In this document: one piece after another, positions 8,269 to 13,627 of the stretch | Layout of the letters: the number at the start of each line of letters is the position of its first letter | How positions within the stretch are numbered: the stretch's first letter is position 1 | Source of the DNA: an uncultured Clostridia bacterium | Lineage (GTDB): Bacteria; Bacillota; Clostridia; Christensenellales; CAG-917 | Direction: 5' to 3' | Assembly (NCBI GenBank): GCA_934254835.1 | Contig: CAKQMI010000034.1 | Location: forward strand, 1-18,599 | Length of the DNA: 18,599 nucleotides | Made by a program: the position numbers and the translations under genes | Notes under the pieces: model-generated | What the model saw: the letters and a program-made list of their open reading frames with translations, nothing else | The model's database searches: none | Told to the model about the DNA's origin: nothing

Positions 8269-8300
8269 AAAATTATTTCGTAAAAAAAGTGCGTCGACTT

Positions 8301-8375
8301 TCAGCGTCCCTTGCGAATTGAAACGTTGTTAAAAAAATAATAGTAATAATACTTGTTGTCGACGAAGTTTTTCAT
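8301..8375 (-). CDS. Tyr/Phe leader peptide (attenuation peptide) of the aromatic operon
   Basis: A 24-codon ORF opens with ATG at 8375 and ends in TGA at 8301-8303. The upstream AAAGGG is five bases from the ATG. It begins MKNFVDNK, then has seven aromatic codons in a row (TAT TAT TAC TAT TAT TTT TTT: YYYYYFF, residues 9-15), and ends NNVSIRKGR. It sits between a strong promoter and an intrinsic terminator, ahead of an operon that makes exactly Tyr and Phe. By analogy with the E. coli pheL and his/trp leaders, its role is to stall the ribosome when charged tRNA-Tyr or tRNA-Phe is scarce. It has no other evident function. It is too short for ordinary gene finders. Confidence 0.85.
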   Translation of the reverse strand: MKNFVDNKYYYYYFFNNVSIRKGR

Positions 8376-8384
8376 ATACGCCCT

Positions 8385-8417
8385 TTGATTATATCAATGA
8401 TTATATAAATGATAATG
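8385..8417. repeat. Imperfect 12-bp-period repeats around the leader start site
   Basis: On the plus strand TTGATTATATCAA (8385-8397, itself a dyad with TTGAT/ATCAA arms) is followed by TGATTATATAAA (8398-8409) and ATGATAATG (8409-8417, overlapping the -10 box). The TTGATTATA core also forms the arms of the perfect palindrome before pheA. Repeats spaced about one helical turn over a start site are what a repressor site often looks like, but AT-rich DNA makes such matches easier by chance. Confidence 0.4.
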
Positions 8418-8437
8418 CCCTTTTCGCGATTTGTCAA
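8409..8437 (-). promoter_or_regulatory. Promoter of the aromatic (pheA-aroBC-aroEK-aroQ-aroA-tyrA-aroF) operon
   Basis: On the minus strand the -35 is a consensus TTGACA (8437-8432), the spacer is 17 bases, and the -10 is TATCAT (8414-8409, one mismatch). The expected start is near 8402, about 27 bases before the leader-peptide ATG. The promoter stands 43 bases past the terminator of the preceding operon, so the aro operon is an independent unit. Confidence 0.8.
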
Positions 8438-8479
8438 CTTCATTTTGGCAAAAGAATAATTTCAGAAGGTTTTTCACAA

Positions 8480-8511
8480 AAAGAAAAGGAAGAACGCGCC
8501 TTCCGGCGCGT
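8480..8511 (-). terminator. Rho-independent terminator of the glycyl radical enzyme operon
   Basis: On the minus strand ACGCGCC (8511-8505), loop GGAA and GGCGCGT (8500-8494) make a perfect 7-bp GC-rich stem, followed by a pyrimidine tract TCTTCCTTTTCTTTTT. It lies 14 bases after the stop codon of the split-barrel flavoprotein gene. Confidence 0.85.
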
Positions 8512-8524
8512 CCTCATTGCATTA

Positions 8525-9352
8525 TCAAAATTCCGTGACTTCTTTATACTCCTCTTTGGGATAAGTATATCCGCAAATGGGTGGCATCGAGTTGTAAACC
8601 CTGTCGATGTCGATGTAACCTATGCCGTTTTTGAATCCCGAGAACGTTCCTTTCACAAGCACGCTTTCCATTTTGAGACTAATCGCCATAACGGCAACGC
8701 GCGCTCCTTTTTTTAACCCGTCGAAAAGGGATTTATACGGGCTTGCGGTGAACACGATACGATCGTGTCCGACGGCTTGAGCCTGTACGGCGGGAACGAC
8801 TGCCGGATATCCCTCTTCGTTGATAAACGAGACGAATTTCGGATTGCCAAGCGCATTGAAAAGTTTAGTCGCAAACGGACTGATAATATCCTTGCCGTTT
8901 TTATTTTTCATAAGCCCTTTCAACATAAGCACCCTTACAGCGTTGACGCCGACGCCCAAAAGATTGAGTTTTTTCTTTTCGGTTATGCCTTTGAGATGAG
9001 CGTAATGCACCTTACCTATTCCGAAATAGGTATTGAATCGCCACATTTGCATATTGTTGTATTTGACGTATTCCTCTCCCTCGGTTTTCACATCGTACCA
9101 GTCGCAAAAACCCGTCCAAAGATTCATATCGAGCGTCAATATCGCAAAGCCCGACTTATGCCTTTCAATCATATTGACCTTACTAAGTCCCTGCGAAAAC
9201 TGCCCCGCGACCATCGTATTTTCGTCCTTTGCCATAAGCGTTGTGATAAATGAAATATGCGGATCGCGATCGGCACCGATAGTTGCGATTACAGCCAACT
9301 TTTCGCTTTTTTCAAATGTTTTAAAATCATTTGGATTTATTTTTTCGTTCAT
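8525..9352 (-). CDS. Pyridoxamine 5'-phosphate oxidase (PPOX)-family split-barrel protein
   Basis: The 275-aa protein has an N-terminal split beta-barrel (about 15-90; KLAVIATIGADRDPHISFITTLMA, QFSQGLSKVNMIERHKSGFAIL), a helical insert rich in Lys/Leu (about 115-160), and a second barrel-like half (about 168-260; NPKFVSFINEEGYPAVVPAVQAQ, RIVFTASPYKSL, RVAVMAISLKMESVLVKGTFSGF). Such proteins bind FMN, F420 or heme; the cofactor cannot be read here. Its TAATG start overlaps the activase stop by one base, and AGGAGG lies seven bases upstream inside the activase gene, so it is coupled to the glycyl radical system. A role in reducing or handling the product or substrate, or protecting the radical enzyme, is inference only. 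Confidence 0.8.
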   Translation of the reverse strand: MNEKINPNDFKTFEKSEKLAVIATIGADRDPHISFITTLMAKDENTMVAGQFSQGLSKVNMIERHKSGFAILTLDMNLWTGFCDWYDVKTEGEEYVKYNNMQMWRFNTYFGIGKVHYAHLKGITEKKKLNLLGVGVNAVRVLMLKGLMKNKNGKDIISPFATKLFNALGNPKFVSFINEEGYPAVVPAVQAQAVGHDRIVFTASPYKSLFDGLKKGARVAVMAISLKMESVLVKGTFSGFKNGIGYIDIDRVYNSMPPICGYTYPKEEYKEVTEF

Positions 9353-10281
9353 TATTTTTCCTCCTTTTCAAGTTGCGTCGCGCCTGTGACAAAGACATTG
9401 TCCAAACCTTCATCAAGTGCAATATTCAATAGTTCATTCATACGTTTTTTGGTCATTAACTGCGTGTTTTTGAAAAACCAGTCTTGATACAGCCTTTCGT
9501 ACTTATCGCGACAAAGATTGTTGAAAGCACACATTTCCCACCTGTCGAAACGACCTTTTATAAAACGCGCGATGTTTTTTACGTTATCGTCGTCGTCCGT
9601 CGCACCGGGGATTATCGGCGTCCTTATCCAAATTTTTGCGCCCGTGTTTTTGACCGCGTCGGACAAGTAATCGAAGTTTGAAAGTATTGCCGAATTATCT
9701 GCTCCCGTAAACTCTTTGTGTTTTTCCGCGTCAAAGATTTTTATATCGTACAGAAAAACATCGACGAACGGCAAAACTTTTTCAAAGTCTTCCTTTTTGC
9801 AAAGCCCCGAGGTATCGACGGCTGTGTTTATGCCCGCTTCTTTCAACTTTTTCAAAAGCAGTTGCGCCTCGTCCGCCTGCGACATAATTTCCCCGCCCGA
9901 AAGCGTCACGCCTCCGTCGCTACCGAAATACGCGCGGTCTTTTACAAGTTCAAAAAAGATTTCGTCAACCGTCTTTTCTTCGCCTTTCGTTTCTATAGCA
10001 CCGGTGGGACATTCCTCGACGCAGGCACCGCACACCACGCACTTGTCGCGGTCAAAAACAATGCCTTTTTCCGTCGCTTGCACCGCGTCTTTTTTGCACG
10101 CCGAAACACAAGAACCGCACCCGATACACCTGACCGCAATCCACTCGTTTTGTCGCTTGAAAGATATGCTTTCGGGGTTGTGGCACCACCTGCAACGAAG
10201 GGGACAGCCTTTTACAAAAAGCGTTGAGCGAAGTCCCGGTCCGTCTTCGGTGGACATTCTTTGGAAGTTTAGTATCAGCAT
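9352..10281 (-). CDS. Glycyl radical enzyme activating enzyme (radical SAM, with two extra 4Fe-4S clusters)
   Basis: Generates the glycyl radical on the enzyme encoded just upstream, using S-adenosylmethionine. The 309-aa protein starts MLILNFQRMSTEDGPGLR, the usual N-terminus of the family. It carries the CX3CX2C radical-SAM cluster (Cys26, 30, 33 in GCPLRCRWCHNPES), then two ferredoxin-like clusters: CIGCGSCVSAC (52-62) and CVVCGACVEEC (81-91). GGVTLSGGE is the SAM-binding region. The extra clusters are typical of activases for CutC, HPAD or HypD-like enzymes and absent from PFL activase. A start 25 codons further upstream is open but lies inside the enzyme gene and lacks family homology. 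The chosen ATG comes one base after the enzyme stop, with AAAGGA about eight bases before it. Confidence 0.93.
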   Translation of the reverse strand: MLILNFQRMSTEDGPGLRSTLFVKGCPLRCRWCHNPESISFKRQNEWIAVRCIGCGSCVSACKKDAVQATEKGIVFDRDKCVVCGACVEECPTGAIETKGEEKTVDEIFFELVKDRAYFGSDGGVTLSGGEIMSQADEAQLLLKKLKEAGINTAVDTSGLCKKEDFEKVLPFVDVFLYDIKIFDAEKHKEFTGADNSAILSNFDYLSDAVKNTGAKIWIRTPIIPGATDDDDNVKNIARFIKGRFDRWEMCAFNNLCRDKYERLYQDWFFKNTQLMTKKRMNELLNIALDEGLDNVFVTGATQLEKEEK

Positions 10282-10282
10282 A

Positions 10283-12769
10283 TCAAAATCCTTTGTGGCT
10301 TTCACGGGCGATAATTTCGTCCTGAAGTTCACGTCCAATACTTGTGAAGTACGCATTGTAACCCGTCACGCGCACCAAAAGGTGACGATACTCCGACGGG
10401 TGTGCCTGCGCATCTTTCAGTACCTCGGGATCAAGAATATTGATTTGAAGCGCGGTACCGCCGTTTTCGACGTATCCCCTCAAAAACGACTTGAACTTTT
10501 CTTTGTGTTGAGGATCTTTCACCATCGACGTATTGAAAGTTATCGTGTGGCTTGCCCCGTTGGGTAAACAGTTGAGATAATTTTCAAAGTCGCCTTTCTC
10601 GCTCTTTCCGCCAAGCGCCTCGCCCACCGAATTGCTGTTTGCCGTCGGACCGTTGATATCGGCTCCGTTACTGGGACAAATCGCGTTGGACAGGAATTGA
10701 TTTTCGCTTCTTCCGTCCGCGCTGGCTTTCAGGATATATCCCGAGCCAACCCAATAGTTCCAACTGAGCATACCGGGGCGATAAATCCTGTTGGTTGCGG
10801 TGGTTTTATAGTTCCAAGTTTCGTTTGCCCAAAACTCCATGACGTCTTTTGCGAACTCGTCCACCGCCATGTCGTTTCTGCCGTATTTAGGCGCTTTGTT
10901 TTTGGCTTTCGCCTGCAACACTTCGTAGCCTTTCCAGTTGGCTTTCAGTGCTTTGACAAGTTCCTCAAGCGTACATTCCTTTTTGTCATAAACAAGGTAT
11001 TTCACGGCAAGCAGGCTATCGACGGTCGTTGCGAAAGTGACGCCCTCGACCGTGACAAAATTCAGTTCCGCCCCGCCCTCGGTGATATCCATACATTTAT
11101 CGATACAACCGTTGACAAGCAGGGATAGATACGGCGTCGGATTGTATTTTGCGCGCACGCTTTCCGTTTCGTTGTGGTGCTCTATCATAACTTTCAGGAC
11201 GTATTTCAACTGTTTTTTGAACGCCGAATAAAACTTTTCAAACGTATCCAAATCTTTGAGTTCGCCCGTTGGTTCGCTCACCCTTTCGATTTTGCTCCAC
11301 TTGTCCGTCATTGCGTCGTAAAAAGGCAAAAAATCGCACCCGTTGCCATAGACGAGTTCCATCGCCTTCAACAAGTTTACGTTGACGTCAACCGTACCCG
11401 AGCGGTCGTTGCCGACCATTGTGTTTTCCAGACACCCCACCGACGCATAGTCGAAAACGTTGTCCTCGTTGATGTATTTTTCGGTGTGCGACATTTTGGC
11501 TTCTCTTAAAAGTCCCGCCATACTTCTTTCGTCAAAGTTCAACAAAAACGGTGCGCCCTGACTTTCGGAAACCATATCAACAATGCGATCCATCAATTCG
11601 TCGGGGGTGTTTCGGTGCAGACGGACGTTAGGTTTAGGCTCGAGTATCGGCGAATAATCTTCGATGACGTCCAAAAACAGGTACGTCAAGTCGTTGGTCA
11701 TATCTTTGCCGTCCTTGCCCATGCCCGACAGATTTAACAATTGTCCAAATCCCGCCGTTATGCCCTGATTGCAACCAATTCTTATTTGCGCGTCGTAAAC
11801 GGTGTTGCAGTGGAACCAGAAGCACCCGAGGATTTCTTTCATAAATTCCTTGCTCATACCGTCCTTTATCGACTGTTCGTAATAAGGATAAAGATATTGG
11901 TCGATTCTGCCAAACGACACGCCGGGCCCCGGATATCTTTCGTCGAACATTACAAGCATGTGCGTGAACCACAGCGACTGCATCGCCTGCCAAAATCCGT
12001 TGGCGGGCTCCCATGGCACGCGCATATTTTCCGCCATTTGCAAAAGTTCCGCCTTTCGTTTTTCGTCCTTCTCGACGCTCGCCTTTTCAAGGCATTTCTC
12101 CTTATACTTTTCGGCAAGTTCTTTGGGCATTGTCGCGACGATTTTCATTGCGCGAATATTTGCACCCTTTTTGCCTTTCTTATCTTCTTCGCTCAAGGTC
12201 GCGTATTTCGCTTCCAATTGCTCGTATATCCCCTTAAAACCGTATTTCAGTATTTTGGCATAGTCGGGGATAAGGTGTCCGCTTGTCGCCCCGCTGTTGC
12301 CGTACCCGTGCGAAATAAGATATACGATTTCTTTCCTCAGTTCCATTATGCGTTTTTCGCGGGCGACGCCTTCTTCTTTCGTCAGACACATGCTGTACAT
12401 TGCGTTAAATCGCGCGCCACACAATAAGTCCCCGGGCAAAATTTCCTTGGGAATATGATTGACGATAAGGTCTTTTTCATAACTTGCCTTTCTTTCGGGA
12501 ATGCTCTGATTGAAAAATTCGTCCTTCACGGGCACAACTTTTGCGGTCTCGACAAACCCCGACGTGAAAGGCTGATAAAATGCCACCGTTTCGGGGACAA
12601 TATGATAGGTCAGTTCGTCAAAACATCTGTCCCACTCTCTGCCGTTTGAAAAGCAACTGTATTCGTTGTTCCATTTTCTGTCCGCCCCTAAAAAGAAATA
12701 ATCCCTAAGCCACTGCACGCGTGGCGTAAGATTTTTCGGTTTTTTGACGGCATCTTCGTATTTTGCCAT
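10283..12769 (-). CDS. Glycyl radical enzyme, non-PFL type, substrate unknown
   Basis: An anaerobic radical enzyme of 828 aa. The C-terminal glycyl radical motif is RVTGYNAYF (Gly803), and the ending ELQDEIIAR is typical. The active-site loop is SVGCLENTMVGNDRSGTVD, with thiyl Cys446 and catalytic Glu448. The CxE pattern marks the dehydratase/lyase/decarboxylase group and excludes pyruvate formate-lyase, which has adjacent cysteines. Other family blocks are VRLHRNTPDEL, FLLNFDE and FLSNAICPSNGAD. It lacks an adjacent small subunit of the HPAD type, aldehyde dehydrogenases or microcompartment shell genes. The ATG at 12769 is chosen over an in-frame TTG two codons earlier because AAGGAGG stands seven bases before it. 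The substrate cannot be inferred safely from these residues. Confidence 0.93.
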   Translation of the reverse strand: MAKYEDAVKKPKNLTPRVQWLRDYFFLGADRKWNNEYSCFSNGREWDRCFDELTYHIVPETVAFYQPFTSGFVETAKVVPVKDEFFNQSIPERKASYEKDLIVNHIPKEILPGDLLCGARFNAMYSMCLTKEEGVAREKRIMELRKEIVYLISHGYGNSGATSGHLIPDYAKILKYGFKGIYEQLEAKYATLSEEDKKGKKGANIRAMKIVATMPKELAEKYKEKCLEKASVEKDEKRKAELLQMAENMRVPWEPANGFWQAMQSLWFTHMLVMFDERYPGPGVSFGRIDQYLYPYYEQSIKDGMSKEFMKEILGCFWFHCNTVYDAQIRIGCNQGITAGFGQLLNLSGMGKDGKDMTNDLTYLFLDVIEDYSPILEPKPNVRLHRNTPDELMDRIVDMVSESQGAPFLLNFDERSMAGLLREAKMSHTEKYINEDNVFDYASVGCLENTMVGNDRSGTVDVNVNLLKAMELVYGNGCDFLPFYDAMTDKWSKIERVSEPTGELKDLDTFEKFYSAFKKQLKYVLKVMIEHHNETESVRAKYNPTPYLSLLVNGCIDKCMDITEGGAELNFVTVEGVTFATTVDSLLAVKYLVYDKKECTLEELVKALKANWKGYEVLQAKAKNKAPKYGRNDMAVDEFAKDVMEFWANETWNYKTTATNRIYRPGMLSWNYWVGSGYILKASADGRSENQFLSNAICPSNGADINGPTANSNSVGEALGGKSEKGDFENYLNCLPNGASHTITFNTSMVKDPQHKEKFKSFLRGYVENGGTALQINILDPEVLKDAQAHPSEYRHLLVRVTGYNAYFTSIGRELQDEIIARESHKGF

Positions 12770-12771
12770 AT

Positions 12772-13458
12772 TCAACCCTCCTTATTCATAGTCGTTTTTA
12801 CGATATATTCGCCTTGCGACAGTAGTTCCGCAAGATATTTTTCGGCATCGTCGGCGTTTTTGTTTTTGATTGCTTCAAAGATTTGTTCGTGCGTGTCATA
12901 GACGTATTCGCGGTCGTAGTTGTTTTCGTAAAAACGGGTGACAAGCGCGACGTAAATGTTTTCAAAAGACTTCAACAATATCGAATATACAAAGTTGTGC
13001 GACGCTTTTGCAATGGCGTGGTGAAACGCAACGTCCAACTTCACCCGTTGCGCTATCGTGCAATCCTTTCTTTCTTCTTCGATGATTTTTGAAATTTCCG
13101 AAATATCGTCGTCGTTACGCTTTTCCGCCGACGCCCGCACCGCAGAAAGTTCAACCGTGCGTCTGCCGTCCAAAATGTCCGCGACGTATTCCCCTGTCAT
13201 AAGCCCGTTTTCAAAAAGCCCCTGAAGTACGGCAAGCGTCCCCTCTTTTTCCCAATCGGTCACAACGATGTGCCGACGAGGAACGGTCACAAGATATCCC
13301 TTGTTTTGCAGTTCCACAATGCCGGCGTTTACTACGCTTCGACTGACGTTGTATTCCTTTGAAAGCGCGCGAAGAGTGGGCAGTTTTTCCCCTCGTTTCA
13401 ATTCCCCTTTCAAAATTTTCCTTTCAATTTCGTTTGCAAAATCAGAAGTCAGGCTCAT
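12772..13458 (-). CDS. GntR-family transcriptional regulator, FadR/FCD subfamily
   Basis: The 228-aa protein has an N-terminal winged helix (1 to about 68; GEKLPTLRALSKEYNVSRSVVNAGIVELQ, QNKGYLVTVP) and an all-helical FCD ligand domain (about 75-222). FCD metal/ligand residues visible are Asp142 and His146 in LDVAFHHAIAKASHN and His190 in THEQIFEAI; the usual last His of the A..HL motif is absent (ELLSQGE). The ATG at 13458 is preceded by GGGGAGGTGGTAAT. An open frame continues 25 codons upstream but runs through the promoter and operator and has no homology. It is the first gene of the operon, two bases before the radical enzyme, so it most likely autoregulates this operon in response to the substrate or product. 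Confidence 0.93.
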   Translation of the reverse strand: MSLTSDFANEIERKILKGELKRGEKLPTLRALSKEYNVSRSVVNAGIVELQNKGYLVTVPRRHIVVTDWEKEGTLAVLQGLFENGLMTGEYVADILDGRRTVELSAVRASAEKRNDDDISEISKIIEEERKDCTIAQRVKLDVAFHHAIAKASHNFVYSILLKSFENIYVALVTRFYENNYDREYVYDTHEQIFEAIKNKNADDAEKYLAELLSQGEYIVKTTMNKEG

Positions 13459-13481
13459 ATTACCACCTCCCCTTTTTTGGT

Positions 13482-13492
13482 TGGTAATACCA
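13482..13492. promoter_or_regulatory. GntR/FadR-type operator upstream of the regulator
   Basis: TGGTAATACCA has perfect TGGT/ACCA arms around three bases, matching the TGGTNNNACCA shape of FadR-subfamily operators. It lies between the probable -10 region and the ribosome binding site of the regulator gene, about 24 bases before its ATG. A second half-site, TGGTAATA on the minus strand, overlaps the ribosome binding site (13460-13467). This is the natural site for autorepression. Confidence 0.75.
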
Positions 13493-13501
13493 CAGTATAT
13501 T

Positions 13502-13533
13502 ATAATTATTGTACAATGTTGACAAATTGTCAA
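13502..13533 (-). promoter_or_regulatory. Promoter region of the glycyl radical enzyme operon, with two palindromes
   Basis: On the minus strand TTGACA (13533-13528) lies 17 bases before AATAAT, which runs into TATAAT; alternatively TTGTCA lies 15 bases before TATAAT. The -35 element is half of a palindrome, TTGACAAATTGTCAA (13519-13533), and a perfect 10-bp palindrome ATTGTACAAT follows (13508-13517). Which pair of boxes is used cannot be decided by eye. The palindromes may bind a second regulator. Confidence 0.6.
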
Positions 13534-13573
13534 ATTTTCTTATTGAAAAAGCGGTGTCACTTTTTTTGTGACC

Positions 13574-13603
13574 AAAAAAATGACTGCGTGTTCGACGCAG
13601 TCA
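13574..13603 (-). terminator. Rho-independent terminator after the MMPL transporter gene
   Basis: On the minus strand TGACTGCGT (13603-13595), loop CGAAC and ACGCAGTCA (13589-13581) form a perfect 9-bp stem followed by seven T. It lies 24 bases after the transporter stop codon and separates it from the next minus-strand operon. Confidence 0.9.
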
Positions 13604-13627
13604 AATGAGTTTATTTTGATTATATTT

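Larger units (their letters stand above)
8241..8402 (-). ncRNA. Ribosome-mediated transcription attenuator (Tyr/Phe leader RNA)
   Basis: The predicted leader transcript runs from about 8402 to the T-run at 8241. Segment 1, CGTCGAC (8364-8358, codons 4-6), can pair with 2b, GTCGACG (8298-8292, just after the stop). Segment 2a, GGGACGCT (8310-8303, spanning the last codons and the stop), can pair with segment 3, AGCG(A)TTCC (8268-8260). Segment 3 alternatively pairs with segment 4, GGAGTCGCT, to terminate. A ribosome stalled on the aromatic codons leaves 2a free to form the antiterminator; a ribosome at the stop codon covers 2a and 2b, so the terminator forms. I see no T-box (no specifier stem or UGG bulge region) and no TRAP-like GAG/UAG repeats. 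Pairings are from inspection, not folding software. Confidence 0.8.

Noticed and set aside
8129..8402. T-box, TRAP site or riboswitch for the aro operon
   Set aside because: I looked for a T-box bulge, a specifier stem and GAG/UAG repeats and found none; the leader peptide with alternative stems explains the region better.
10282..10356. Upstream 25-codon extension of the activase gene
   Set aside because: It would lie inside the radical enzyme gene and has no homology; family proteins begin at the ...NFQRMSTEDGPGLR block, and the downstream ATG has a good ribosome binding site.
13459..13533. Upstream 25-codon extension of the GntR regulator
   Set aside because: It runs through the promoter and operator, and its residues do not fit a GntR N-terminus; the ATG at 13458 has GGGGAGGTGG just upstream.
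13556..13572. GTCAC-T7-GTGAC hairpin before the transporter terminator
   Set aside because: Only a 5-bp stem with the T-run inside the loop, so it does not make a terminator; probably chance next to the promoter.
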